DNA of 64,000 bases from Mesorhizobium japonicum MAFF 303099 (GTDB lineage Bacteria; Pseudomonadota; Alphaproteobacteria; Rhizobiales; Rhizobiaceae): assembly GCF_000009625.1 (NCBI RefSeq), contig NC_002678.2, positions 5,488,001-5,552,000 on the forward strand, in the 5' to 3' direction. A program made the translations under genes and the position numbers. Of this stretch, positions 37,188 to 46,321 are shown piece by piece (position 1 is the first letter of the stretch; the number at the start of each line of letters is the position of its first letter). A model generated the notes under the pieces. It was given only the letters and a program-made list of their open reading frames with translations, was not told the origin of the DNA and did not search any database.

Positions 37188-37786
37188 GGCCGAGCTCTAC
37201 GCATCGTCAGGGCAATGGCCATATAGGCGCCGCCGGCGACAAGGAGAGAAATGCCGGCAACCGTGCCTGGCGTGTAAATGCTGGTAAAGGGCAACTTCAA
37301 TGCGAGCGTAGCGCTGGCCGCCAGCGCGACCAGGCCCGATATCGCGAACCACTGCCAACCATCTTGATCGCGCACCCGCAACGCGAGGGCGACTTGCAGG
37401 ATGCCCTGCACCAGAAACACCAAGGCGATCAGAAGCGTGATCGCGAGAGCGCCCTTGAAGGGATTGAAGTATATCAGGATGCCGCCGACGAGTTCGACCG
37501 CGCCCGTGAGTTCTTGCCAGATGAATCCGCTCCATTCCTTAACCCGCAGGGATTGAACCATCTTCACGATGCCCGCGAGCGAAAGGACGATTCCAAGGAC
37601 AACACTCGCCGCGAATGTGGAAACAGCCGGCAGCGCTACGGCCAGGACTCCAGCCAATGCCAGGGTAAGGCCCAAGACCAGGAACCATCCCCATTTGGAA
37701 TGCAGGGACGCTGCTCGACGTTGGTGATCGGTTCCGCCCATGGAAGCGCCGCTCATTGTCGATTGCCTAACCAGAGAGACACCCAT
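37184..37786 (-). CDS. hdeD: HdeD-family acid-resistance membrane protein (first copy)
   Basis: This protein of up to 200 residues has six membrane segments and HdeD features (LVLGLTLALAGVLAVALP, VKEWSGFIWQELTGAVELVG, PFKGALAITLLIALVFLVQG). It starts 27 bp after the arginine deiminase stop and overlaps the adaptor gene by 4 bp. It therefore probably joins the arc genes and the efflux genes into one transcript. The start may be 37786 or an ATG at 37756. Confidence 0.88.
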   Translation of the reverse strand: MGVSLVRQSTMSGASMGGTDHQRRAASLHSKWGWFLVLGLTLALAGVLAVALPAVSTFAASVVLGIVLSLAGIVKMVQSLRVKEWSGFIWQELTGAVELVGGILIYFNPFKGALAITLLIALVFLVQGILQVALALRVRDQDGWQWFAISGLVALAASATLALKLPFTSIYTPGTVAGISLLVAGGAYMAIALTMRRARP

Positions 37787-37812
37787 CTCCGATCCTCGGA
37801 AATGCTCTGCCG

Positions 37813-39057
37813 TCAGTAGTCCACCGCATCACGGATTATCGGACAGGTCATGCAATGGCCGCCACCACGACCGCGACCCAGTTCCGCGCCGATGATGGTG
37901 ATGACCTCGATGCCCTCCTTGCGCAGAAGCGTGTTTGTATAGGTGTTGCGGTCATAGGCGTACACGACGCCCGGTGAGGCGCACACGAGGTTGGCGCCAC
38001 TATCCCATTGGGTGCGCTCGCGCATATAGGCGTTGCCGCCGGTCTCCACGACGCGCATCTTCTTGAGGCCGAGCGCGTCGCGTACCGTCTCGACAAAGGT
38101 ACCCTTGTCCTTGTGCAACTCGACGCCGCCCTTGCCGTCCGGCCGGTAGGAGAACGCCTCGATGCCATTGACGATATCGGGGTAGAGCAGCACGCAGTCG
38201 CGGTCGGCAAAGGTGAACACCGTGTCGAGATGCATCGCCGCTCGCAGCTTCGGCATCGCCGCGACGATGACGCGCTCGGCCGCGCCCTTCTCGAACAGCG
38301 TCGCCGCGAGCTGGCTGATCGCCTGGCGCGAGGTGCGCTCGCTCATGCCGATCAGCACATTGCCCTTGCCGATCGGCATGACGTCACCGCCTTCCAGCGT
38401 GGCGAGGCCCCAATCCTTGGTCGGGTCGCCCCACCACACATTCACCTTGCCGGCGAAGTCGGGGTGGAACTTGTAGATCGAGGTGGTGAGGATGGTCTCC
38501 TCATGCCGCGCCGGCCAGTAGAGCGGATTCTGCGTGACGCCGCCATAGATCCAGCAGGTGGTGTCGCGGGTGTAGAGCGTGTTCGGTAGCGGTGGCAGCA
38601 GATACTCGTTCACCCCGGCCGCGTCGCGGATCAGCTCGAGCTGTTCGCCGCCGATGGATTCGGGGAATTCGTGTGTCGAGAGGCCACCGATCAGCGTCTC
38701 CGCCAGATCGCGGTTGGAGAGCCCTTCCAGATAGGAGCGCACCTCGTCGACGAGGCCGAGGCCAATCTGGTTCGGCACCACCTGATTGTCGAGGATCCAT
38801 TTCTTCCCCTCGGGGACGGCGACGGTCTCGGCAAGGAGGTTATGCATCTCCACCACCTCGACACCGCGGTCGCGCATCTTGGTCATGAAATCGAAATGGT
38901 CGCGTTTTGCGTTGTCGACCCAGAGCACATCATCAAACAGAAGTGCGTCGCAGTTACTGGGCGTCAGGCGCTGATGGGCGCGGCCGGGCGCGCAGACCAT
39001 GACCTTGCGAAGCTGGCCGACTTCGGAATGCACGCCGAATTTCGTTTCCATCGCCAT
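37813..39057 (-). CDS. arcA: Arginine deiminase
   Basis: This 414-residue enzyme starts [18 protein letters not shown]. The guanidine-modifying fold is complete: the FDD and ENV-type segments ([11 protein letters not shown]), the TRDTT motif, [20 protein letters not shown] with the catalytic histidine, and the nucleophilic cysteine near the end in GGGHCMTCP. It converts arginine to citrulline and ammonia, which raises pH. No arcB or arcC follows; instead an HdeD-efflux operon does, so acid protection may be its main purpose here (inference). Confidence 0.95.
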   Translation of the reverse strand: MAMETKFGVHSEVGQLRKVMVCAPGRAHQRLTPSNCDALLFDDVLWVDNAKRDHFDFMTKMRDRGVEVVEMHNLLAETVAVPEGKKWILDNQVVPNQIGLGLVDEVRSYLEGLSNRDLAETLIGGLSTHEFPESIGGEQLELIRDAAGVNEYLLPPLPNTLYTRDTTCWIYGGVTQNPLYWPARHEETILTTSIYKFHPDFAGKVNVWWGDPTKDWGLATLEGGDVMPIGKGNVLIGMSERTSRQAISQLAATLFEKGAAERVIVAAMPKLRAAMHLDTVFTFADRDCVLLYPDIVNGIEAFSYRPDGKGGVELHKDKGTFVETVRDALGLKKMRVVETGGNAYMRERTQWDSGANLVCASPGVVYAYDRNTYTNTLLRKEGIEVITIIGAELGRGRGGGHCMTCPIIRDAVDY

Positions 39058-39074
39058 GGCTCGGGCCTTTCTCG

Positions 39075-40508
39075 TCAAGGTGTAATGGCGCCGGTCAGCA
39101 GGCCGACGAAACCAGCAAGGCCGGCGACCAGGGTGACGGCGAAGATGATGAGTTCGACCGATGTGAAGAACCGCGCCTTCTGTTCGCGCCGCGCCCACAG
39201 GTAGAGGATGGTTCCCGGCACGAAGAGCACCGCCACCAGAAGCACGTATTTCAAGCCGGCGGCCACAAACATGATGAGGGTGTAGACGACGGCGATCCAG
39301 GCGAATAGCTGGTCGCGCCCGCGTTCGCCGGGCGTGGTCTGGTACCCCTCGCCGCGACGGGCGATCAGCACGCCATAGCCCGCGACCAGCAGGTAGGGCA
39401 GCAGCGCCGTCACGCTTGTCATGTCGAGCATGAAGTTGAAGGCGTCGCGTGACCAGTAGGTTGAGATGATGAATAGCGAGACGACGATGTTGGTCAGCCA
39501 AAGCGCGTTGGCGGGAACCCGGTTGCCGTTCTGCGCCGCGAAAAGCTTCGGCATGTCCTGCGACTTTGCGGCGGCGAACAGCACCTCGGCGCAGATCAGC
39601 GACCAGGCGAGATACGCGCCGAGCACTGACACCAGCACGCCGACGGAAATGAACACCGCGCCCCAATGTCCCACGACCAGTTCGAGCGCGCCGGCAAGCG
39701 AGGGCTGCTGGACCCCGGCGATGGCGGCACGGGGAGCCGTGGCGTAGGGCAGCAGGGTGATGGCCACCATCAGGCCGGTGACGCCGACAAAACCCAGAAT
39801 GGTGGCGGTGCCGACGTCCGAACGCTTCTGGGCGAAGCGCGAATACACGCTCGCCCCCTCGATACCGAGGAAGACGAAAACGGTGATCAGCATGGTGTCG
39901 CGCACCTGCGCCACCAGGGTCTTTTCCGGCATGCCCACGCCGCCGAGAAAGTTCTCGGAGAATTGCGTGTAGTTGAACGCGATCGCCATGGCGAGGATCG
40001 CCACGATGATCGGTACGATCTTGGCGACCGTCACCACGCTGTTGATGAAGGTGGCCTGCTCGACGCCGCGCAGGATCATGAAATGGAAGGCCCAGATGCC
40101 GACCAGCGAGACGATGATCGCGATCGCGGTGCTGCCATCCCCGAAAATCCCTGGGAAGAAGCGCCCGAGCGTCGATCCGATCAGCACCCAGTAGAAGACG
40201 TTTCCGAGGCAGCTTCCGAGCCAATAGCCGAACGCCGAGAGGAAGCCCATATAGTCGCCGAATCCCGCCTTCGCGTAGGCGAAGACGCCGGAATCGATAT
40301 CGGGTCTCTTCTCGGCCAGCGCCTGGAACACTCGGGCCAGCATGTACATGCCGGTCCCGGCGATACACCAGGCGATGATGGCGCCGAACGGGCCTGTCGC
40401 GGTGGCGAACCTGCCGGGCAGATTGAAGATGCCGGCCCCGATCATCGATCCGACGACCATTCCGATCAAGGCGAACAAGGACAGCTTCTGCTCGGACTTA
40501 CCTGTCAC
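39075..40508 (-). CDS. arcD: Arginine:ornithine antiporter-type APC transporter
   Basis: This protein of about 477 residues has 12 or more membrane segments and the basic amino acid/polyamine antiporter signature ([61 protein letters not shown]). GTG 40508 is preferred because GGGAGAGAG precedes it; an upstream TTG at 40535 is the alternative. It lies 17 bp before arcA. It is about as long as, and very similar to, the divergent transporter at 40790-42220. Confidence 0.9.
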   Translation of the reverse strand: MTGKSEQKLSLFALIGMVVGSMIGAGIFNLPGRFATATGPFGAIIAWCIAGTGMYMLARVFQALAEKRPDIDSGVFAYAKAGFGDYMGFLSAFGYWLGSCLGNVFYWVLIGSTLGRFFPGIFGDGSTAIAIIVSLVGIWAFHFMILRGVEQATFINSVVTVAKIVPIIVAILAMAIAFNYTQFSENFLGGVGMPEKTLVAQVRDTMLITVFVFLGIEGASVYSRFAQKRSDVGTATILGFVGVTGLMVAITLLPYATAPRAAIAGVQQPSLAGALELVVGHWGAVFISVGVLVSVLGAYLAWSLICAEVLFAAAKSQDMPKLFAAQNGNRVPANALWLTNIVVSLFIISTYWSRDAFNFMLDMTSVTALLPYLLVAGYGVLIARRGEGYQTTPGERGRDQLFAWIAVVYTLIMFVAAGLKYVLLVAVLFVPGTILYLWARREQKARFFTSVELIIFAVTLVAGLAGFVGLLTGAITP

Positions 40509-40586
40509 GTCTCTCTCCCGGTGATGGGCGACCAAGCGAGCCCGCCTTCGATGGGCGAAGTAAATCTATGCTTTTGAAATGAGCGT

Positions 40587-40605
40587 GAAATTAGCTGAGA
40601 ATCTC
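40587..40605 (-). promoter_or_regulatory. 19-bp element, copy 2 (upstream of arcD)
   Basis: Read on the minus strand the site is GAGATTCTCAGCTAATTTC, 79 bp before the arcD start, in the same gene-relative orientation as the copies at 28125 and 43812. It also sits in the divergent region shared with the second antiporter. On the plus strand the wider 40583-40626 block resembles 43805-43851 beyond the 19 bp. Confidence 0.55.
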
Positions 40606-40789
40606 ACGGCTTGGCACTAAGTCTCTATTTCGGAGCTTCGGCGCAATACACCGCGCGGCGCAGTTACATCTGCTGGACTTGTGACTTTCGCCGATGCAGC
40701 ATCGGGTGGTCGACCAGTGCAGCGACCTGCCGGATCGGCTTGGCGGACGGATTTCGCTTGTGCAGTGACCACCGACTCGAGACGCGGCC

Positions 40790-42220
40790 ATGGCATCCCA
40801 GACCTCGCAGAAGCTTTCTCTCGCCGCACTGACGGCGATGGTTGTCGGGTCGATGATCGGCGCCGGCATATTTGCGCTGCCGCGCACCTTTGGCGCCGCC
40901 ACCGGACCGATTGGAGCCGTCATCGCCTGGTGTATCGCCGGGACCGGGATGTATACATTGGCCCTGGTCTTTCAGGCGCTTGCGGCGCGCAAGCCCGAGC
41001 TCGATGCCGGCATCTTTTCCTATGCAAAAGCCGGCTTCGGTGACTACGCCGGTTTTCTCTCCGCGTTTGGCTATTGGCTGGTTGCCTGCATTGCCGACGT
41101 CTCATACTGGGTTCTGATCAAGTCGACGCTCGGCGCGTTCTTCCCGGTTTTCGGCAACGGCGACACGGTCCCGGCAGTGGTGGTCTCGTCGATCGCACTC
41201 TGGCTGTTCCACTTCACGATCCTGCGCGGGATCAGGGAAGCTGCCTTCATCAACACCGTTGTCACGGTCGCAAAAGTTATTCCCATTCTTGTCTTCATTT
41301 TGATTCTGGCTGGAACGTCCAACGCGAACATCTTCGTCACCAACCTGTGGGGCGGAGAACTGGCAGCGCGAAGCGGTCTCTTCGAGCAGATACGAGCGAC
41401 CATGCTGGTCACAATCTTTGTGTTCATCGGGATTGAGGGAGCAAGCGTCTATTCTCGCTATGCGAAGGACCGCGCCGACGTCGGACGCGCGACGATCCTT
41501 GGCTTCATCGGCGTGCTGTTCCTGCTGGTCCTGGTGACGCTCCTGCCTTATGCCGTGCTTCCGCAGGCGGAAATCGCCGGCTTGCGCCAGCCCTCGATGG
41601 CTGCCGTGCTGGAGGCCGTCGTTGGTCACTGGGGCGCTGTTTTCGTCAGCGTGGGGCTGATCGTATCGTTGCTCGGCGCTTATCTCGCCTGGTCGTTGAT
41701 CTGTGTCGAGGTGCTGTTCGCGGCCGCAAAGAGCGGCGACATGCCAAGGATTTTTGCGCGTGAAAATCGCAACAACGTCCCGGCCGCCGCGCTGTGGCTG
41801 ACCAATGTGATCATTCAAGCTTTCCTCATAAGCACGCTTTTCTCGCAAGATGCGTTCGCGCTCATGGTGAAGTTGAGCAGTGCCATGGTGTTGATACCTT
41901 ACCTGCTCGTGGCCGGGTACGGCTTCCTTCTCGCCTTGCGCCGAGAAACCTATGACGCCGAACCGGCACAACGATCCCGCGACCTGATCGTGGCCGGCAT
42001 TGCCACATTGTATGTTGCGTTCATGATCTACGCAGGCGGCCTGAAATTTCTATTGCTGTCATCCATTCTCTACGCACCCGGTACGCTGCTCTATGTTCAG
42101 GTCAGACGGGAGCAGAACATGCCGGTGTTGGTCGGCGTGGAATGGATAGTGTTGGCGGCCGCGGCAATTGGTTGCCTCGTTGGCATTTACGGAATTGCCA
42201 GCGGCGACATCGTTCTCTAG
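40790..42220 (+). CDS. Second arginine/basic amino acid antiporter (ArcD-like)
   Basis: This 476-residue APC transporter is a paralogue of the arcD product: [41 protein letters not shown] and [24 protein letters not shown] are nearly shared. It is transcribed away from arcD/arcA, with 281 bp between the starts. It may exchange a different basic amino acid, or act under different conditions. Its 3' end overlaps the convergent small gene by 4 bp. Confidence 0.9.
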   Translation: MASQTSQKLSLAALTAMVVGSMIGAGIFALPRTFGAATGPIGAVIAWCIAGTGMYTLALVFQALAARKPELDAGIFSYAKAGFGDYAGFLSAFGYWLVACIADVSYWVLIKSTLGAFFPVFGNGDTVPAVVVSSIALWLFHFTILRGIREAAFINTVVTVAKVIPILVFILILAGTSNANIFVTNLWGGELAARSGLFEQIRATMLVTIFVFIGIEGASVYSRYAKDRADVGRATILGFIGVLFLLVLVTLLPYAVLPQAEIAGLRQPSMAAVLEAVVGHWGAVFVSVGLIVSLLGAYLAWSLICVEVLFAAAKSGDMPRIFARENRNNVPAAALWLTNVIIQAFLISTLFSQDAFALMVKLSSAMVLIPYLLVAGYGFLLALRRETYDAEPAQRSRDLIVAGIATLYVAFMIYAGGLKFLLLSSILYAPGTLLYVQVRREQNMPVLVGVEWIVLAAAAIGCLVGIYGIASGDIVL

Positions 42221-42444
42221 CCGAGCGAGCGGGGGTATTCCACTCGCCGAAGTCGCTCATATAGGGAGACTTCGTCCAGCTTGCCCTCGGAAAGAAGTTC
42301 GACAGCGCTCGTGCGCAGTTGCGCCGCGCGGTAACTGCCCGCGGCAATTCCTTGTTCGCGGCAGACCCGATGGTAGACCCGCTTCAAGAGGATCATATCG
42401 CTGCGAGAAGCAATTCCAAACGTTGAAGTCTTGGGACTGGTCAC
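42217..42444 (-). CDS. Conserved hypothetical protein (75 aa)
   Basis: This small, helical, basic protein has SRSDMILLKRVYHRVCREQG and AAQLRTSAVELLSEGKLDEV. The pattern looks like a short rhizobial protein of unknown function. ATG 42396 (MILLKRVYH) may be the true start. It overlaps the antiporter gene tail to tail by 4 bp. Confidence 0.65.
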   Translation of the reverse strand: MTSPKTSTFGIASRSDMILLKRVYHRVCREQGIAAGSYRAAQLRTSAVELLSEGKLDEVSLYERLRRVEYPRSLG

Positions 42445-42511
42445 CGCGTCCTAGTGTGCCTTTGCCTGTGGATCATGACACCATCGGTTTCGTCTACGCC
42501 CAGAAAGACCG

Positions 42512-42907
42512 TTATTCGGTCGTCTTGCCATTGAAATGTTCTTTGGACGCTTCGGCATCCGCCTTGGTGGCGTGCACCGTTCCATCCATATGTTCAGGTG
42601 GGGCGTAGAGCGTGTAGAGTTTCAGCGGCTTCTTGCCTGTGTTCTTCACGTTGTGCCGCGCACCCGCGGGGCCAATCATAGCCATATCGGACTTTATGTC
42701 GGAGGCAACGCCGTCGATCCATATCTCTCCTGTGCCCTTTTCCACCCGGAAGAACTGATCGCGGTCGTGATGAACTTCCGCTCCGATTTCCTCCCCAGGC
42801 TGGAGCGCCATCAGCACGAGTTGCATCCTTCTTGTCGTATAGAGCACGCGTCGGAAGGCGTTGTTTTCTTCGGTCAGGTCCTCAATGTCGCCCACAAAAC
42901 CTTTCAT
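42512..42907 (-). CDS. Cupin-domain protein
   Basis: This 131-residue protein starts MKGFVGDIEDL; GGAGAAAG about 9 nt upstream fits this start better than the GTG at 42925. The cupin metal site is recognisable: EIGAEVHHDRDQFFRVEKG (H-H and E) and AGARHNVKN (the last histidine). It ends with LYAPPEHMDGTVHATKADAE, typical of a small single-domain cupin family of unknown function. It is a stand-alone gene. Confidence 0.87.
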   Translation of the reverse strand: MKGFVGDIEDLTEENNAFRRVLYTTRRMQLVLMALQPGEEIGAEVHHDRDQFFRVEKGTGEIWIDGVASDIKSDMAMIGPAGARHNVKNTGKKPLKLYTLYAPPEHMDGTVHATKADAEASKEHFNGKTTE

Positions 42908-43029
42908 GACGATTTCTTTCTCCACGCGTCATCGGGTGACCGCCAAGTCCGCTCCCAACAGGCTCGGTCCGAGAGATCTCCTAAACCAGTCATGCGTCGC
43001 TCGCCCGGCGAGCTTAGGCGCGAACGCCA

Positions 43030-43287
43030 TCACCTGCATCGCGCCTCGAAGATTCGCCCGTGCCGATCGCGATATCGACAGTAGCCGCGGCGGTCGGTCG
43101 CCGCACCGATCAAGGTACCGGCGACGGCCCCGATCGCACCGCCAACGACCGCATTTCGCACGTCGTTACCTCCAGCTGCTGTTCCGAGCGCGGCACCGCC
43201 AACCCCCCCGATCACAGCGCCTCTTTCCGCGTTGGTGCAGCCTGCCAAACCCGAGATGACTGCAAGAGCGAGAGCCAATTTCCTCAT
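43030..43287 (-). CDS. Glycine-zipper lipoprotein
   Basis: This 85-residue protein has a lipobox (GLAGC), preceded by AGGAG before the ATG. The middle is a glycine zipper (ERGAVIGGVGGAALGTAAGG, VVGGAIGAVAGTLIGAATD) like YMGG/OmpA-associated outer-membrane small lipoproteins. A cysteine-bearing tail CRYRDRHGRIFEARC may form a disulphide. The role is unknown, perhaps envelope stability. Confidence 0.8.
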   Translation of the reverse strand: MRKLALALAVISGLAGCTNAERGAVIGGVGGAALGTAAGGNDVRNAVVGGAIGAVAGTLIGAATDRRGYCRYRDRHGRIFEARCR

Positions 43288-43388
43288 GATGTTCTCCTCG
43301 TCAGGTACCGAGCAATCTTGAGTGGTGGCGCCCTGGATTGAAGGGCGGAAAGCATCTGCACGCATCAGGCATCTCTTCATCGGAGCTG

Positions 43389-43676
43389 TCAGCCTCGTAT
43401 GAGCGCTCCGACGAAACCGGCCAGCAAAATCAGGACAAGACCTCCCAGCAGACCTGCTATACCAGCCCCGATCAACATAGTCGGCGTCAGGCCACCGGCG
43501 TGATGGCCAACGAGGGGGCCGACACCCGGGATCCGCGCAGAGGGCCACACAAAAAGTACGCCGCCGATGCCGCCGATCAAACCATTGGCTGTTCTGCCGA
43601 GGCTGAAGCTTGGCACCCAGCGGCCTAGCGCAATTCCGCTTGCGGCGCCGCAGATGAACTCCACGACCAACAGCAT
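43389..43676 (-). CDS. Small glycine-rich membrane protein (paralogue of 28788-29150)
   Basis: This 95-residue protein starts MLLVVEFICGAAS. It has three hydrophobic segments with the same motifs as the paralogue, ICGAASGIALGRW, GLIGGIGGVLFVW and LIGAGIAGLLGGLVL, but a shorter C-terminus. Longer in-frame starts add non-homologous residues and were not used. The 19-bp element lies 136 bp upstream. Confidence 0.72.
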   Translation of the reverse strand: MLLVVEFICGAASGIALGRWVPSFSLGRTANGLIGGIGGVLFVWPSARIPGVGPLVGHHAGGLTPTMLIGAGIAGLLGGLVLILLAGFVGALIRG

Positions 43677-43811
43677 GGTTGCGACCAAAGGCGTGGCTCC
43701 ACCACAGAATCTGAACCGGCTGCTTCCGCGGGGCTCGTGTAAGCGCATCGCGCAGATGCCTGTTCCCACAACGTACCGAGTTGCTGCACTTTATCTGCCC
43801 GGACGCGTGAA

Positions 43812-43830
43812 GAAATTAGCTGAAAATCCC
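43812..43830 (-). promoter_or_regulatory. 19-bp element, copy 3
   Basis: Read on the minus strand the site is GGGATTTTCAGCTAATTTC. It sits upstream of the small membrane protein gene at 43389-43676 in the same relative orientation as the other two copies. Fifteen of 19 positions are identical in all three. Confidence 0.55.
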
Positions 43831-44101
43831 GTGGCTGGGCTGTACGTCTCTTTGTGAAGTGCCGGCCTCCAGCGTCACGCGAACTCCCAATGTTCGGGCA
43901 TCCAGATTTCGGTCTGGATGACGGGGTTTGGCTCAAACTCGGGCAGCAGCCAAACGGTCGCCTCTAACCCTTGAAGGCGCCATACTTTGCGGTTGCATTG
44001 GAAGGCTATGGCTCACCATCATTCGGTCACCTGTGGCCCCGATCCGAGATGTACAGATACGTCATTTCATGCCGCCTTTTGCGCTGGATACACCACCAGC
44101 A

Positions 44102-44178
44102 GCAATCGCAGCAAATGAATGATGCCTTTCTTGCTTGTCTTTGACAGAAAGACAAAAGGATCATTCGACTGCGATTGC
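44102..44178 (+). repeat. Nested imperfect inverted repeat / long hairpin
   Basis: Paired segments in order: GCAATCGCAG with CTGCGATTGC (10 bp), GAATGAT with ATCATTC (7 bp), CCTT with AAGG (4 bp), TTGTCTTT with AAAGACAA (8 bp), and a GACAG loop. Together 29 bp can pair within 77 nt. It ends 37 bp before the aldo/keto reductase start. It could be a regulatory leader, an operator pair or a remnant of a small mobile element. Confidence 0.6.
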
Positions 44179-44215
44179 AGCAGGCTTAATGCCGGAATGA
44201 AAGCGGGTCTTCGCC

Positions 44216-45175
44216 ATGAAGATGGTGTTTGTCGAAGCTATCGGCAGCAAAGTATCAAGTATCGGTTTTGGCTGCGCTTCGCTTGGTTCGCGCATCGGAG
44301 CGCGCCAGGGAATCGAGACGCTCGAACGCGCCTACGAAGCAGGGGTAACCTGGTACGACGTGGCGCCTTCATATGGCGACGGGATGGCTGAATCGATCTG
44401 GGGCGAATTTGCATCGAGAAAGCGCGATCGCGTCTGCGTCTGCACCAAGGTTGGCATGCGTCCGCCGAAGACCTCCGCCACCATGCGACTGCTGAAGCCG
44501 TTGTCGCGGATCGCTGTTGCGACGGTTCCGGCGCTTAAGCAGAATGCTTCAAGAGTGCGCCCCGCGCCATTCAAGGTGCCGCTGTCCGCGGAGTTGATAA
44601 GATCAAGCGTCGAGGAGAGCCTGGGGCGTCTTCGCACGGACTATGTCGATGTCCTCGCACTGCATCGTCCGACCGCCGAAGAACTTGTTCGCGAGGATAT
44701 CATCCGGGCCGTGGAGCGCGTGGTGCAGGATGGGAAAGCCCGGGCCATTTCGGTCGCAGGACACCTCGATGCTGGAATGACGGCTCTCAAGGAATCGCTG
44801 CCTTATCGGTTCGTGCAGATTGCCAATACCCCGCTGGAGCCGAACCTCGCGAAATTGAAGGCGCGCGCTCACCGGCACAGGACGTTCGTAACGCACGGGA
44901 CATTCTCGGGCCTCGATCGAATCGTCGCGAAATTCAATACGCGGAAGGAAATACTGGCCGCTCTTGGCGACCTCGGATACCACGGTAGTCCCAAGGAAGT
45001 TGCTATCGCATTTCTCGCCGATTACGCATTCGCGACGAATTCGGCCGGCGTCACCCTGGTCTCCATGTTCAAGAAGGAGCATCTCGATTTCAATCTGCGG
45101 CGATTGAAGAGCGATCCACCCCCCGAGCGCTTGAATGCCGTCGCCGCCGCGCTCGACTTGGATGTGAAAGACTGA
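44216..45175 (+). CDS. Aldo/keto reductase
   Basis: This 319-residue protein has the AKR barrel motifs: GFGCASLGS, the catalytic tetrad in TWYDVAPSYGDG (Asp, Tyr), CVCTKVGM (Lys) and VLALHRP (His). It includes an insert (about 85-120) common in plant-type L-galactose-dehydrogenase-like members. It reduces or oxidises a carbonyl/sugar with NAD(P)H; the substrate is unknown. It is preceded by the hairpin at 44102-44178. Confidence 0.88.
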   Translation: MKMVFVEAIGSKVSSIGFGCASLGSRIGARQGIETLERAYEAGVTWYDVAPSYGDGMAESIWGEFASRKRDRVCVCTKVGMRPPKTSATMRLLKPLSRIAVATVPALKQNASRVRPAPFKVPLSAELIRSSVEESLGRLRTDYVDVLALHRPTAEELVREDIIRAVERVVQDGKARAISVAGHLDAGMTALKESLPYRFVQIANTPLEPNLAKLKARAHRHRTFVTHGTFSGLDRIVAKFNTRKEILAALGDLGYHGSPKEVAIAFLADYAFATNSAGVTLVSMFKKEHLDFNLRRLKSDPPPERLNAVAAALDLDVKD

Positions 45176-45264
45176 CCGGCTGGCGACTTGCCCGGATTCT
45201 GCAACGACAGGTTTGACCGGCGTGCGAATGCCGAACACCTATACAGGGAAGATCAGGGGTTACC

Positions 45265-45957
45265 ATGAGCAAAGAGTTCAGTGTTGCCGACGCCTATGGC
45301 TCGGGCCGCGCCATCTTCATGGGACTTGAGCTGCTCGTCGCGCCTGGTGCGCTCGTGCCCCGGCCAGAGACGGAATTGCTGGGCACGACGGCCCTTGGTG
45401 TCTTGCATCAAATGAACCTGCCGGCCCCGCGCATCGTCGACATGTGCTGCGGCACTGGCAATCTGGCATGCGCCATCGCCCACCACATTCCCGCGGCACG
45501 CGTCTGGGCGAGCGACCTTACCGATGGATGCGTCGACGTGGCACGCCGTAACGCCGCCCATCACGGCATGGCTGACCGTGTTTCGGTGCTTCAGGGCGAC
45601 TTGTTCGACGCTCTCTCGGGCCTGGGGCTTGACCGGACGATCGACGTGATCGTCTGCAATCCGCCCTACATTTCAGAAAAGCGGCTCGAGGGCGACCGCG
45701 CACATCTGGTCGAGCTCGAGCCGCGTGAGGCGTTCGCGGCCGGCCCTTACGGCCTGAGCATCCATATGCGGGTGGTGAAAGACGCGCCGCTATACTTGCG
45801 GCCTGGCGGCATCCTGCTCTTCGAGGTCGGCCTTGGCCAAGATCGGCAGGTGATGGGACTGCTGGAGCGCAGCAAGCAATACGAGAACATCCGCGCTGTG
45901 TCGAACGAAGCGGGCGAGGGCCGGGTGGTTCTGGGACAAGCCAGGGCGCAGGCATGA
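45265..45957 (+). CDS. PrmC/HemK-like methyltransferase
   Basis: This 230-residue class I methyltransferase has ALVPRPETELLG, motif I IVDMCCGTGNLACAI and the substrate loop NPPYIS found in enzymes that methylate glutamine or similar planar amides. It lacks the N-terminal helical domain of the release-factor methyltransferase PrmC, so it is probably a specialised relative. It converges on the ACP gene of the biosynthetic operon and may modify that pathway's product (inference). Confidence 0.85.
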   Translation: MSKEFSVADAYGSGRAIFMGLELLVAPGALVPRPETELLGTTALGVLHQMNLPAPRIVDMCCGTGNLACAIAHHIPAARVWASDLTDGCVDVARRNAAHHGMADRVSVLQGDLFDALSGLGLDRTIDVIVCNPPYISEKRLEGDRAHLVELEPREAFAAGPYGLSIHMRVVKDAPLYLRPGGILLFEVGLGQDRQVMGLLERSKQYENIRAVSNEAGEGRVVLGQARAQA

Positions 45958-46011
45958 GCGTGCGGAAAGCCAGGGCAATCGCCGGAACCGATCTGGGCTT
46001 TATGCCGACGA

Positions 46012-46278
46012 TCAGTTCATTTTGCGGATGATGTATTGCTCGATCCCTTGAATGGAATCGAGGTTTTCAGGCAAGAGCTCGCTATCTTCGACGATGATGC
46101 CAAAGGTCTCCTCGATAAAGCCAATGATCTCCAGCACCCCCGTCGAGTCGACGATGCCTTGATCGAGCAAGGACGTGTCGTTCATCAATGCCTTCACGTC
46201 GCTCACGTAGAAATTCGAAACCAGGAAATTGCGGATCTGCTCGCTATAGGTTCCGGCGCGGTCCTTGATCGTCAACAT
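46012..46278 (-). CDS. Acyl carrier protein
   Basis: This 88-residue protein has the phosphopantetheine attachment serine at about Ser45 in QGIVDSTGVLEII; the DST variant replaces the usual DSL. A helical ACP pattern surrounds it (ETFGIIVEDSELLPENLDSI). AGAGGTG precedes the ATG. It follows the acyl-AMP ligase gene by 43 bp and is likely loaded by it. A free ACP plus a ligase is the start of many amino-acyl or acyl pathways outside primary fatty acid synthesis. Confidence 0.88.
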   Translation of the reverse strand: MLTIKDRAGTYSEQIRNFLVSNFYVSDVKALMNDTSLLDQGIVDSTGVLEIIGFIEETFGIIVEDSELLPENLDSIQGIEQYIIRKMN

Positions 46279-46321
46279 GAATTCACCTCTGTAGCGACAC
46301 CACCAATTTAGCGACCCCGCC

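Larger units (their letters stand above)
43677..44215. other. Intergenic region between divergent genes (539 bp)
   Basis: No credible gene is present. It contains the third 19-bp element (43812-43830) and a long imperfect hairpin (44102-44178), both listed separately. The rest shows nothing recognisable. Confidence 0.6.

Noticed and set aside
39058..40368. In-frame upstream extension of arginine deiminase
   Set aside because: The extension is an alternative-frame reading of arcD; the family starts at METKFG-like residues.
40509..40789. FNR-type site (TTGAT-N4-ATCAA) between the two antiporter genes
   Set aside because: No adequate match was found, although arginine deiminase operons are often FNR/ANR controlled.
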